This document shows, one piece after another, positions 38,672 through 48,330 of a stretch of 64,000 nt of DNA. The stretch comes from Nocardioides salarius. GTDB taxonomy: Bacteria > Actinomycetota > Actinomycetes > Propionibacteriales > Nocardioidaceae. The stretch covers positions 992,001-1,056,000 of the forward strand of contig NZ_JAFBBZ010000001.1 of NCBI RefSeq assembly GCF_016907435.1, written 5' to 3'. Each line of letters begins with the position of its first letter. Within the stretch, counting starts at the first letter, position 1. A program made the position numbers and the translations under genes. The notes under the pieces are model-generated. The model worked only from the letters and a program-made list of their open reading frames with translations, was not told the origin of the DNA and did no database searches.

Positions 38672-40132
38672 TCACAGCAGCAGGCCGCTGAGGGGCCAGA
38701 GCACCGCCGCGGCCGCGAAGGCGGACAGGCCCAGCGTGGTCTCCATGACCGTCCAGGTCTTCAGGGTGGTCTTCTCGTCCATCCCGAAGAAGCGGCTGAC
38801 CAGCCAGAAGCCGGAGTCGTTGACGTGCGAGAGCACGGTCGCGCCGGCGGCCACCGCGATGACCAGCAGGGCCACGCGCACGTCGTGCAGGCCCGCTGCC
38901 TGGCTGGCGATCAGGCCGGCGGCGGTGGTCAGCGCCACGGTGGCCGAGCCCTGGGCCACGCGCAGCGCGGTGGCGATCAGGAAGGCCTGCAGCAGCAGCG
39001 GCATGCCCAGGTCGGACAGCGAGCTGGTCAGCGCCTCACCGATGCCGCTGGCGCGCAGCACGCCGCCGAACATGCCGCCGGCGCCGGTGATCAGGATGAT
39101 CGAGCAGATCGGGCCGAGCGCCTCGTCGAGCACGTGCGTGGTCTCCGAGAGCGTGCGACCGCGCCGACCGATGGTGGCGATGGCCAGCAGCAGCGTGATC
39201 AGCAGGGCGACGGGGGTCTGGCCGACCAGCTGCAGGCCCTCGACGAGGCTGTTGCCCTCGTCGATCGTGCCGGCGGTGACCAGGGTCGTCAGCACGGTGT
39301 TGAGCGCGATCAGCACCAGCGGCACGAGCAGCAGCCCCAGGACGGTCGAGAAGGCCGGCGGGGCCACGGTGGTGCTCGCGGTGGTGGCGGTGGTCGTCGT
39401 GGTGCCGGTCGAGCCGTCGGTGCCGGTGCCGGCCTCGGAGCCGGCGTCGCGGCCGCCGTTGACGGGGCCGAGCAGCAGGTCGGGCAGCGGCACGTCGATG
39501 CGCGCGCCGAGCCAGCGCGAGACGAGGTAGACGCCGACGTACCAGCTCAGCACGGCGACGGGCAGGCCCACCAGCAGCACGACGCCGATGTCACCGCCCA
39601 GCACGGTGCCGGCGGCGACGGGGCCGGGGTGCGGCGGGACGATCGCGTGCATGGCGGCGAAGGCGCCGGCCGCGGGCAGCGCGTAGTAGAGGACCGAGCC
39701 GCCGAAGCGGCGGGCGACGGTGATGATGATGGGCAGGAAGACCACGAGGCCCGCGTCGAAGAAGATCGGGAAGCCGAAGAGCAGTGCGGCCACGCCGAGG
39801 GCGAAGGGGGCCCGCTCCTCGCCGAACCGGTTGATCAGGGTGTCGGCGAGCACCTGGGCGCCACCGGTGATCTCGAGCAGCCGCCCGAGCATCACGCCGA
39901 AGCCGACCAGCAGCGCCACCGACGCCAACGTGCTGCCGAAGCCGCTGGTCAACGCCGTGGGCACCAGCGCCAGCGGGATGCCCGCGGCCACCGCGGTCAG
40001 CAGGCTCACCAGCACGAGCGCGATGAAGGCGTGCAGCCGCACCTTCATGATCAGGAACAGCAGGACGGCGACCGCGGCGGCTGCGATCAGCAGCAGCGTG
40101 GCGGTGCCGTGGGCGGGAGCGATCGCTTCCAT
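38672..40132 (-). CDS. gntP: GntP-family gluconate:H+ symporter
   Basis: The 486-residue membrane protein has about 12 hydrophobic segments and motifs HAIVPPHPGPVAAGTVLG and HVNDSGFWLVSRFFGMDEKT, which mark GntP transporters. It is the uptake partner of gntK. A loop of Gly/Thr repeats (GTDGSTGTTTTTATTASTTV) interrupts the middle. Its promoter region contains a CAAAG-N7-CTTTG palindrome. Confidence 0.92.
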   Translation of the reverse strand: MEAIAPAHGTATLLLIAAAAVAVLLFLIMKVRLHAFIALVLVSLLTAVAAGIPLALVPTALTSGFGSTLASVALLVGFGVMLGRLLEITGGAQVLADTLINRFGEERAPFALGVAALLFGFPIFFDAGLVVFLPIIITVARRFGGSVLYYALPAAGAFAAMHAIVPPHPGPVAAGTVLGGDIGVVLLVGLPVAVLSWYVGVYLVSRWLGARIDVPLPDLLLGPVNGGRDAGSEAGTGTDGSTGTTTTTATTASTTVAPPAFSTVLGLLLVPLVLIALNTVLTTLVTAGTIDEGNSLVEGLQLVGQTPVALLITLLLAIATIGRRGRTLSETTHVLDEALGPICSIILITGAGGMFGGVLRASGIGEALTSSLSDLGMPLLLQAFLIATALRVAQGSATVALTTAAGLIASQAAGLHDVRVALLVIAVAAGATVLSHVNDSGFWLVSRFFGMDEKTTLKTWTVMETTLGLSAFAAAAVLWPLSGLLL

Positions 40133-40206
40133 CGGGTCTCCAGGCGGGGCGGGGCTCGGTCGGTGCCGAGCGGCTCGGTGTGGGGTCGGTCACCCCGAGG
40201 GTGCCT

Positions 40207-40223
40207 CAAAGGTATGATCTTTG
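40207..40223. promoter_or_regulatory. Palindrome CAAAG-GTATGAT-CTTTG upstream of gntP
   Basis: It lies 75 bp before the gntP start on the minus strand and 144 bp before the phosphoesterase gene on the plus strand. FadR-type GntR proteins bind sites of this size, so it is a candidate operator for gntP. Confidence 0.5.
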
Positions 40224-40366
40224 GCAACATCGGGGTCGCTCGGGAGGGGCTCGGCGGCGCGGGCAACTGGCCCGCAGACGGCCACCGACCGGTCACCCGG
40301 CGTTCGCCCGGGTTCACCTCCGGGGTGCGAGGGTCCCGCCGGACCCGAGAGATAAGAGGATTCTTC

Positions 40367-43300
40367 ATGCGTCGGTCGACCCTGTCGCGCGCCGTCATCG
40401 GCACCCTTGCCACCCTGCTGGCCGTCGGTTCGACGGGGGTGAGCGCCGCCGGCACCGAGCCGTCGACGCCACCCCCGGCCACGGCGACGACCAGCGCCAC
40501 CGCCCCGACCCAGGGAACGAGCGCGGGGCCAACGAGCCCGACGCGGGCGCCTCGGCTGTTCGTCTCCGAGATCAACGGCGACAACGTCGGCACCGACCAC
40601 TACGAGTACGTCGAGCTGCACAACCCCGGTGACGAGCCGGTCGACCTCGACGCCGAGGGCATCGAGCTGGCCTACTCCCTCGATGACGACGACCCGAGCG
40701 GGGCCGGCGTCCAGCCCGGCGACAAGCAGCTGGCCCGCGGCGGCGAGGGAAGCACCCTGCCGCTGCCCGAGGTCGAGACGGTGCTCCCCGCCCACGGCAC
40801 CCTCGTGCTGTGGTTCCAGAACAGCGGCGCGAGCTACCTGGCCAAGACCGACGCGGACTTCCGGGCCCACTACGGTCTGGCCGAGGACGTCGCCCTGGTG
40901 CACCTGACCGGCCAGGACGGCTTCGCCAACGCGGGCGGGCGCAGCATCCGCGTGCTCGCCGGCGACGGCACCGAGATCACCCGGTCACACGTCCCGCCGC
41001 GCGCGGCCAGCGTCGCCGACGGAGCCGTGCATTTCCGGCTCCCGGAGGCCGCCGGCACCTCCGCGCCGGTCTGGTACGACGGCGCCGCCGAGCCGACGAC
41101 GATGCTCAGCCCGGGCACCGTCGACCCCGCCCAGCTCGAGGCCGGGCCGGCGCCCGAGCCCAGCACGACGCCCACGTCCACACCCACGCCCACACCCACG
41201 CCGACCCCCACACCGACCCCCACACCGACCCCGTCGGGGGCCACCGACCCCAGCCCCAGCCAGGACCCCAGCCAGGACCCGGCCCCGGCGCCCAGCGCCC
41301 AGGACCTCTTCATCTCCGAGATCCACCCCGACAACGGCGACCCGGCCAACATCGACGACGACTACGAGTTCGTCGAGGTCACCAACACCACCGGCGCCGA
41401 CATCGACCTCGGCGCCGCCGGCATCGGCGTGTCCTACTCGACCACGAGCAGCCCCAGCGACACGGCCCTGGCCGACGCCCTCGACCTGGCGCTCTCCGAC
41501 CGCGACCCCTCGACACCGGTCGTCCCCGGCCCCCTCGACGTGGTGGTGCCCGCGGGCTCCAGCACCGTCCTGTGGCTCGAGTACGCCTCGGGCGCCGTCG
41601 ACACCTACGCCCGCTCCGAGGCCGACTTCCGCGCCTTCTACCCCTCCCTGCCCGCCGACGTCGAGGTCGTGCGGGTCGAGGGACAGGCCGGCATCGCCAA
41701 CGGCGGCCTGCGGGGTCTCGGCCTGGTCGACGCGAGCACGCCGTCGGACCTCTCCGTGGTCAGCTGGTCCTACCTGCCTCGCCGCTCCCCCACGACCCCG
41801 GCGGTCTCGACGCACTTCCGCGTGCCGCCGGTCCCGGCGGCGGACAGCACCGCCACCGACCAGCGCGCCGCCCGCGTGCTGCTCGACGGCGACCCGACCC
41901 CCGGCACCACCACGCCCGCCCACCTCGAGGACGCCCCGACGCCCACCGAGACCCCCACCTCGGAGCCCACCCAGGAGCCCACCCAGGAGCCCGGCGGCCC
42001 GGTCGTGCCCGAGCAGGGCCCGGCCCCGGCGACCGACCCCACGCTCGACGCCCCGCTGCTCCAGGTCACCGAGGTCGCCCCCGACACCACCAACGTCGGC
42101 AGTGCCGACGGCTACGAGTTCATCGAGGTCTACAACGCCTCCGACGCCCCCGTCTCCTTCGCCGACTACGTCGTGAACTACCTCTACATCGACGCCAGCG
42201 AGGTCACCGTCAACGCGACCCTGTGGCCGGCCCGACCCGCCGATGCGGTGGTCGCGCCCGGCCGCACGCTGGTGCTGTGGATCAAGAACGGCCAGAACGA
42301 CGCCCTGGCGGCCGCCGACTTCAACGCCCACTTCGGCTCCCGGCTGACCGCCGGCGTCGACCTCGTCGAGATCCACTCGCCGGGGCTCGCCAACGGCGGG
42401 CTGCGCGGCGTCCAGGTCCAGACCAACACCGGTCACGACATCAGCCGCGCCTACTACCACGACAACGACGACACCATCTCCGACCAGCCGCTGCAGTACG
42501 CCTGGGAGTCCGGTCCGGTGCAGGTCAAGCGCGGCACCGGCACCGCCACCCCCGGCTACGCCGACCCCGGCCAGGTGCCGGCCGGTCTCGTCGCCACGCC
42601 CGACGACACGACGGCCCCCACCATCGTCGACCTGACCGGCGGCAGCGAGGCCCCCGAGACCGACGACCTGGCCATCGAGGTCGAGGTCACCGACGACCAG
42701 CTGGTCCGCACCGTCGAGCTGGTCCTGCGGACGGACCAGGACGCCCCCAGCAGCCGGTTCCTGCAGTTCGGCGCCCCGGGCCGCTACAGCTACTCGGTCC
42801 CGTCGGTCGACCTCTTCGGCAAGCGGTGGGTCGAGTACACGCTGCGCGCCTCCGACGGCACCAACGAGCGCACGCTGGGCCCGGTCCGCGTCCAGCTGGC
42901 CCCCGACGACCGGCCTCCGCTGCGCCTGGCGCTCGAGGAGGGCCAGTACGTCGGTGCCACGACGCGGCTCGTGGCGACCGCCGACGGCGACCCAGCCGGG
43001 CTCGGCCTCGCCGTCGACGGCGCCCCGGCCGCCCCGACCGTGCCCACCCTCGAGGACGAGCCCGTCTTCGCCTTCGAGGCGACCAGCACCGACGCGTTCT
43101 TCCGCAACGGCGTGCGCATCGGCGAGGAGGTCCTCACCGTCTTCGACGAGGGCTTCTACGAGCGGGTCGAGACCGTGACGGCCGGGGTGCCGCTGCGCCA
43201 CCTGACCCGCGGGCAGGAGCTCACGGTCGGGATCTACGCGGGCACCAAGGCCTGGCCCCGGCCAGACGAGAACGAGAACAACGACGACTTCTCGGCGCTG

Positions 43301-46300
43301 AACCTGCGCCTGGCCCTGCCCGACGGACGCGTCCTGCGCCCGGTGCGCTGCGCCGGGGCCGGCGAGGGCCAGGAGGAGACCGTCCGGGCCTGCCCGCCTC
43401 CCACCGAGCGGATCGGCTTCGCCGACGCCACCCAGGTCTACTTCACGGCCACCTTCGAGGTGCCCGACGGCGCGTTCGACTCCGTGGCCCACGACTGGGA
43501 CACCACCACGGTCGCCGACGGCACCCACCGGGTCGCCGCCGTCCTCGGCGACGAGCGGGTCGAGCGCGAGGTCGTCGTCGACAACACCGCCCCCGAGGTC
43601 TCCTCCGGCATCGACGACGGCGCGCGGCCCCGCGGCGATGTCACCATCGACGCCACCGCGAGCGACACCGGATCCGGTCTCGCCGGCGGCGCGCTCGTGG
43701 CCACGCTCGACGGCCGGTCGATCACGCTGCCGCACCGCACGAGCTCGCTCGAGCTGGCCCCCGGTGAGCACAGCCTGGTGCTGACCGCCGTGGACCGGGT
43801 CGGCAACCAGACCACGCGCAGCGTCGCGTTCACGACCCCCGACGAGCAGCCCACCACGTCGTTGCTGAGCCCCGAGCACCAGTCGACGGTGGAGGCCGGC
43901 GACGTGCCCCTGGTCGCCGGGGTCGACTCGGCCGAGGGTGACGACCTGACCGTGCGCTTCCGCGAGGGACACACCTACACCCCCGCCGACGAGCAGGTGC
44001 GGGTCTTCGAGGGCAGCACCAGCACCGCCCTGGCCACCGAGCGTCCCGGTCGGGAGGCCCTCGGCGACGAGGCCCTGGCCCAGGTGGCGGGCCCCGACGG
44101 GGTGGCCCACGAGGTCAGCTCGCCGGATGCGCTGCCCTACCAGCTGTTCACCGTCGCCGTCCCCGGCGACGCGGGCGACGACGCCCGCGCGCGGCTGAGC
44201 TGGACCGGTTCGGCGAACAGCGGCGCCAAGGTGCTGATGCACGTGCGCAGCGCCGGCTCCGGGCAGTGGCAGGAGGTCGCCCGTCGGGTCACCGACGACG
44301 CCGGCACCTTCACCCTGCAGGCGATGGTCCCCACCGCCGACCACGTGGTCGACGGCGAGATCACCGTCCTGGTGCAGCACTCCGAGGGGTTCGCCGGCCA
44401 GGTGCAGTCGACCCGCGACGACACCCCGACGCCCTACCACCCGGGCGCCACGCCGCGCTCGGAGTACGACTTCACGATCGGCTGGGAGTCCGACACGCAG
44501 TACTACAACGAGACCGCGGACTGGAACAAGCACCAGCTGGCGATCAACGAGTTCCTCGTCGACCAGCGTGAGGAGCTCGACCTGCAGTACGTCATCCACA
44601 CCGGTGACATCGTCAACGTCGCGACCGAGCCGCGGCAGTGGCAGAGCGCCGACCCGGCGTACCGGCTCTTCGACGAGGCCGGGCTGCCCTACGGGGTGCT
44701 GGCCGGCAACCACGACGTCGGTCACCACGACAACGACTACTCGGCGTTCAGCCAGTGGTTCGGCGAGCAGCGCTTCGCGGGCAACCCCTGGTACGGCGGC
44801 TCGCACCAGGACAACCGCGGTCACTTCGACCTCGTCAGCGCCGGCGGCATCGACTTCTTGATGCTCTACATGGGCTGGGCACCCGGCGATGCGCAGATCG
44901 ACTGGATGAACGAGGTGATCGCGGCGCACCCCGAGCGCAAGGTCTGGGTCAACCTGCACGAGTTCATGCTCACCACGGGCGGCCTCGGCCCGATCCCGCA
45001 GCGGATCATGGACGAGGTCGTGGCACCCAACCCGAACGTCTTCGCGGTGTCCTCGGGCCACTACCACGACGCCTACACCCGCACCGACGACTTCGACGAC
45101 GACGGCGACGGGATCGCCGACCGCACCGTCTACTCGATGCTCTTCGACTACCAGGGCCTGCCCGAGGGCGGGCTGGGCTACCTGCGACTGATGCACTTCG
45201 ACAACGACGGCGGCCGGGTGGTCGTGCGCACCTACTCCCCCTCGCTCGACGACTTCGACTCCGACGACCCCTCGCTCGACGCGATCCACCAGGAGTTCGA
45301 GATCCCCTACGCCGCCGTGGGCATCCGCCCCGCGGTCAAGACGCTGGCCACCGACTCCTTCCGAGCCGACGTGCTGACCAGCCGTGACATCGTGGTGCTG
45401 CGCGACGTGGCCTCGGGCAGCACCGCGAGCACGACCTGGCGCGACGTCCCCGAGGGCGAGCACGGCTGGTACGTCGAGTCGACCGGCCCCCACGGCGGTC
45501 GCGACCTGTCCGAGGTGCGCACCTTCACCGCGGTCGCGCCGCAGGGACCCGCCGAGCTCACGCAGGCACCCGTGCCGACCCTGTCGGGCACCCCGCGGGT
45601 CGGGGAGACGCTCACCGCGCAGCCCGGCACCTGGGGCCCGGCGGACCCCGAGGTGGTGCTGACCTACCGCTGGTCGGCCGACGGCGAGCCGGTCGAGGGG
45701 GCCGACGCCAACAGCCTCACCCTGGGCGCCGACCTGCTCGGCTCCGTGGTGAGCGTGAGCGTGACCGGCAACCAGGCCGGCTACCGCGAGACGACCCGCA
45801 CCTCCGAGCCCACCGCCCCGGTCGGCGCCGGAACGCTGGTCGCACCCGACCCGGTCCTGACGGGCACCCCCGTGGTGGGCGGCACGCTGGTCGCGGAGCC
45901 GGGGTCGTGGACCCCGGGCGCCGACCTGGTCTACGCCTGGTCGGCCGACGGCGTCGACCTCGAGGGCGCGGACGAGCCCAGCCTCGTGCTGGGCGAGGAG
46001 CTGGAGGGCCGCCGGATCGAGGTGAGCGTCACCGGCGCCCTCGAGGGCTACGAGACCACGACGCGGACCTCCTCCCCCACCACCGCCGTCACCGGGGCGG
46101 CGCTCGAGGCCGGCACGCCGAGCATCGTGGGTCGCGCCCGTGTCGGCGAGCGCCTGCAGGTCGACTCGGGCGACTGGACGCCGGGCACCACGCTCGACTA
46201 CCAGTGGCTGCGCGACGGCGAGCCCGTCGCCGGCGCCACCGGGCCGGCGTACGACCTGACGGTGCGCGACCTGCGCTCGTCGGTGAGCGTGGCGGTCACC

Positions 46301-46630
46301 GGCTCGCTGCCCGGGCGGGAGCCGGCCACCGCGGTCTCGGAGCCGGTGGTGGTCCGGGTCGGGCAGCTGTCCGGCAAGCGCCCGAAGGTCCGAGGGGCGA
46401 CGAAGGTGGGCCGCACCGTCTCGGTGGTGACCGGACGCTGGGCTCCCCGACCGGTGTCGCTGCGCTTCCGCTGGCTGGTCGACGGCCGGGTCGTGCGCGG
46501 CGAGAAGGACGACGAGCTGCGCCTGACCCGGGCGATGCGTGGCGACCGGGTCGCCGTGCGGGTCGTGGCCAACAAGCGCGGCTACGCCAAGCAGGTGCGT
46601 GTCAGCAACGCCCGCAGGGTGCGCCGCTGA
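40367..46630 (+). CDS. Giant secreted metallophosphoesterase with lamin-tail and Ig-like repeats
   Basis: The 2087-residue protein begins MRRSTLSRAVIGTLATLLAV with a Sec signal. Three lamin-tail-like domains follow (about 65-250, 313-520 and 564-745), marked by VSEINGDNVG, ISEIHPDNGD and VTEVAPDTTN, joined by Pro/Thr-rich linkers. After a mixed beta region comes the calcineurin-like phosphoesterase (about 1365-1630) with metal ligands in ESDTQYYN, HTGDIVN, GNHDVGHHD and SGHYHD. Four Ig-like repeats with GTP-VG-L pattern end the protein (about 1728-2087). No sorting motif is visible. The larger frame starting upstream is a read-through from the gluconate genes; AGAGGA precedes the ATG. It probably acts on phosphate compounds outside the cell. 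Confidence 0.87.
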   Translation: MRRSTLSRAVIGTLATLLAVGSTGVSAAGTEPSTPPPATATTSATAPTQGTSAGPTSPTRAPRLFVSEINGDNVGTDHYEYVELHNPGDEPVDLDAEGIELAYSLDDDDPSGAGVQPGDKQLARGGEGSTLPLPEVETVLPAHGTLVLWFQNSGASYLAKTDADFRAHYGLAEDVALVHLTGQDGFANAGGRSIRVLAGDGTEITRSHVPPRAASVADGAVHFRLPEAAGTSAPVWYDGAAEPTTMLSPGTVDPAQLEAGPAPEPSTTPTSTPTPTPTPTPTPTPTPTPSGATDPSPSQDPSQDPAPAPSAQDLFISEIHPDNGDPANIDDDYEFVEVTNTTGADIDLGAAGIGVSYSTTSSPSDTALADALDLALSDRDPSTPVVPGPLDVVVPAGSSTVLWLEYASGAVDTYARSEADFRAFYPSLPADVEVVRVEGQAGIANGGLRGLGLVDASTPSDLSVVSWSYLPRRSPTTPAVSTHFRVPPVPAADSTATDQRAARVLLDGDPTPGTTTPAHLEDAPTPTETPTSEPTQEPTQEPGGPVVPEQGPAPATDPTLDAPLLQVTEVAPDTTNVGSADGYEFIEVYNASDAPVSFADYVVNYLYIDASEVTVNATLWPARPADAVVAPGRTLVLWIKNGQNDALAAADFNAHFGSRLTAGVDLVEIHSPGLANGGLRGVQVQTNTGHDISRAYYHDNDDTISDQPLQYAWESGPVQVKRGTGTATPGYADPGQVPAGLVATPDDTTAPTIVDLTGGSEAPETDDLAIEVEVTDDQLVRTVELVLRTDQDAPSSRFLQFGAPGRYSYSVPSVDLFGKRWVEYTLRASDGTNERTLGPVRVQLAPDDRPPLRLALEEGQYVGATTRLVATADGDPAGLGLAVDGAPAAPTVPTLEDEPVFAFEATSTDAFFRNGVRIGEEVLTVFDEGFYERVETVTAGVPLRHLTRGQELTVGIYAGTKAWPRPDENENNDDFSALNLRLALPDGRVLRPVRCAGAGEGQEETVRACPPPTERIGFADATQVYFTATFEVPDGAFDSVAHDWDTTTVADGTHRVAAVLGDERVEREVVVDNTAPEVSSGIDDGARPRGDVTIDATASDTGSGLAGGALVATLDGRSITLPHRTSSLELAPGEHSLVLTAVDRVGNQTTRSVAFTTPDEQPTTSLLSPEHQSTVEAGDVPLVAGVDSAEGDDLTVRFREGHTYTPADEQVRVFEGSTSTALATERPGREALGDEALAQVAGPDGVAHEVSSPDALPYQLFTVAVPGDAGDDARARLSWTGSANSGAKVLMHVRSAGSGQWQEVARRVTDDAGTFTLQAMVPTADHVVDGEITVLVQHSEGFAGQVQSTRDDTPTPYHPGATPRSEYDFTIGWESDTQYYNETADWNKHQLAINEFLVDQREELDLQYVIHTGDIVNVATEPRQWQSADPAYRLFDEAGLPYGVLAGNHDVGHHDNDYSAFSQWFGEQRFAGNPWYGGSHQDNRGHFDLVSAGGIDFLMLYMGWAPGDAQIDWMNEVIAAHPERKVWVNLHEFMLTTGGLGPIPQRIMDEVVAPNPNVFAVSSGHYHDAYTRTDDFDDDGDGIADRTVYSMLFDYQGLPEGGLGYLRLMHFDNDGGRVVVRTYSPSLDDFDSDDPSLDAIHQEFEIPYAAVGIRPAVKTLATDSFRADVLTSRDIVVLRDVASGSTASTTWRDVPEGEHGWYVESTGPHGGRDLSEVRTFTAVAPQGPAELTQAPVPTLSGTPRVGETLTAQPGTWGPADPEVVLTYRWSADGEPVEGADANSLTLGADLLGSVVSVSVTGNQAGYRETTRTSEPTAPVGAGTLVAPDPVLTGTPVVGGTLVAEPGSWTPGADLVYAWSADGVDLEGADEPSLVLGEELEGRRIEVSVTGALEGYETTTRTSSPTTAVTGAALEAGTPSIVGRARVGERLQVDSGDWTPGTTLDYQWLRDGEPVAGATGPAYDLTVRDLRSSVSVAVTGSLPGREPATAVSEPVVVRVGQLSGKRPKVRGATKVGRTVSVVTGRWAPRPVSLRFRWLVDGRVVRGEKDDELRLTRAMRGDRVAVRVVANKRGYAKQVRVSNARRVRR

Positions 46631-46758
46631 CACTCGCCCCCGCAGGCGCTCGTCCCGGTCGCCGGGGCGAGCGCCTGTGCGCGTCTCGGGGCCCACGCAG
46701 GCGCGGCGAAGACCTCGCGGACGGGCCCGCGGAGGGCGAAGAAGTTCTCCACAGATCG
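46631..46758. other. Intergenic region before HNH copy 2
   Basis: No gene is seen between the phosphoesterase stop and the LexA-like box. From 46738 it matches the region before HNH copy 3 (53621 onward) for about 40 bp. Confidence 0.6.
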
Positions 46759-46774
46759 TCGAACTGGTGTTCCC
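46759..46774. promoter_or_regulatory. LexA-like box TCGAAC-TGGT-GTTCCC before HNH copy 2
   Basis: Ten of twelve conserved positions match TCGAAC-N4-GTTCGA. The GAGAAT -10 box lies 18 bp downstream, then ATG after 7 nt. The same box is in front of HNH copy 3. Confidence 0.7.
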
Positions 46775-46805
46775 ATCGGGCCTTGGGGTTGGGAGAATGG
46801 TGGGC

Positions 46806-48254
46806 ATGAGGCTGCTCCAGAACCCCACCAGCGACCGGGTCCCCGACCCGGGTGCCGGGGTGCCCGCCAACAGCTTCCCGGCCGCGGAGGCCGGTCCGGT
46901 GGCGCAGGCGGTCGCGACCGCTCGTGCCGCGATGGCCGCGGCGCGCGAGGGCGACCTGAAGCACCAGCCGGTCGACGACCTGGCCGCCCTGGTGCAGGCA
47001 CTCTCCGGCCTCGAGGCCGAGGCCTGCGCCCTGCTCGGTGACGTGCTCGGCGAGGCCGAACGCCGCCAGGTCGCCGACGCCGAGGCCGCCACCGGCACCG
47101 ACGCCTGGGCCGCCGCACTGACCGGGCAGTCCCGCGAGGTCCTCGCCGGCGGCGCCCGGATCGCCGAGCTGCTGCGCACCAAGTACCACCACGCCCGCGA
47201 GGCCTACGCGACCGGGGCGATCACCACCCGCCAGGTCCGCGTCATCGTCGCCGCCGCCGAACAAGCACCCCTCGAGACAACGGCAGAGCAGCTCGCGGCC
47301 GCCGAGGAGATGCTGGTCAACAAGGCCACCGGCATCGGGACCCGGTCAGGCCGCCCGATGAACGCCAAACGGCTCCGGCAGGCCGCCCGACGGATGCTCG
47401 ACATCGTCGACCGCGACCTGGCCGACAAGCACGAAGCGATCATGCTCGGCCGCGAATCCCGCCGCGCCAAGCACGAGACCTACCTCGCCCTGCACGACAA
47501 CGGCGACGGCACCTACACCGGCAAGTTCACCATCCCCGAGCTGCACGGCTCCCTGCTCCGCACCGCACTCGAGACCCTCTCCGCCCCCAGACGCCTCAAC
47601 AAGACCCGCACAAGCCCCGACGGTGAACAGGTCTCCGGGTACGACGAGTCCGCGCCCACCGGCCCCGGCCACGGCCTGTCCGGGTGGGAAATCGCAGGCA
47701 ACGCCCTGTGCGAGCTCATCGAGCACCTGCCCACCGACGGCTGGAACGGCGCCAACGCCCTCACACTGCTGGTCACCATGACCGCCGAGGACCTCACCCA
47801 CGACCTCACCCAAGCAGGGAAGATCGACCCCGCCGACTGGCCCGACTGGCACGGCCCCGACGAGACCGGCACCGCAAAGCTCGACACCGGCATCCGCACC
47901 GCCGCCGGCGACCTCCGCCGACTCGCCTGCGAGGCCGGACTCGTCCCCGCCGTCCTCAACACCCAGTCCGTCCCCCTCGACCTCGGCAGGACCAGACGGC
48001 TCCATAGCCACCACCAACGAAAAGCCTTGGCTCTGGTCCACGACACGTGTGCGATCGGGACCTGCGAAAGACCGTTCGCCTGGTCCGAGATCCACCACCT
48101 CATCCCGTGGGGACGAGGAGGCGACACCGACCTCGACGCCATCCCCCTCTGCTCCTGGCACCACCACCGCGCCCACGACCCCCGATGGCACCTCACCCAC
48201 CACCCCCTCCGCGGCTGGGAGCTGCGCGCCCGCGAGCGACGCAGGAGATCCTGA
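46806..48254 (+). CDS. HNH endonuclease with DUF222 domain, copy 2
   Basis: The 482-residue protein begins MRLLQNPTSDRVPDPGAG and has the DUF222 part with EAATGTDAWAAALTGQSR and AEQAPLETTAEQLAAAEEML. The C-terminal HNH domain carries CAIGTCERPFAWSEIHHLIP, then LCSWHHHRAHDPRWHL. It aligns without gaps with copy 3 over about 1.17 kb at a constant spacing of 6,820 bp, including a 100-nt stretch (47661-47760) with no difference. Like mycobacterial 13E12 genes it has an upstream SOS-like box. Role unknown, possibly mobile or DNA-damage linked. Confidence 0.9.
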   Translation: MRLLQNPTSDRVPDPGAGVPANSFPAAEAGPVAQAVATARAAMAAAREGDLKHQPVDDLAALVQALSGLEAEACALLGDVLGEAERRQVADAEAATGTDAWAAALTGQSREVLAGGARIAELLRTKYHHAREAYATGAITTRQVRVIVAAAEQAPLETTAEQLAAAEEMLVNKATGIGTRSGRPMNAKRLRQAARRMLDIVDRDLADKHEAIMLGRESRRAKHETYLALHDNGDGTYTGKFTIPELHGSLLRTALETLSAPRRLNKTRTSPDGEQVSGYDESAPTGPGHGLSGWEIAGNALCELIEHLPTDGWNGANALTLLVTMTAEDLTHDLTQAGKIDPADWPDWHGPDETGTAKLDTGIRTAAGDLRRLACEAGLVPAVLNTQSVPLDLGRTRRLHSHHQRKALALVHDTCAIGTCERPFAWSEIHHLIPWGRGGDTDLDAIPLCSWHHHRAHDPRWHLTHHPLRGWELRARERRRRS

Positions 48255-48259
48255 CGCAC

Positions 48260-48294
48260 CGCACGGCCGCCCCCCACCCGGGGACGGCCGTGCG
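48260..48294. terminator. Hairpin between convergent HNH and sulfatase genes
   Basis: GCACGGCCG (48261-48269) pairs with CGGCCGTGC (48285-48293) with further C-G pairing inside the loop. It can terminate both genes. Confidence 0.65.
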
Positions 48295-48330
48295 TCGAAG
48301 TCGTGCGGAGTCGTGCGAGGTCGCGGACGG

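Noticed and set aside
40985..47182. A 2065-residue minus-strand open frame
   Set aside because: It is the antisense shadow of the phosphoesterase and HNH genes, with Gly/Arg/Val-rich composition and no domain.
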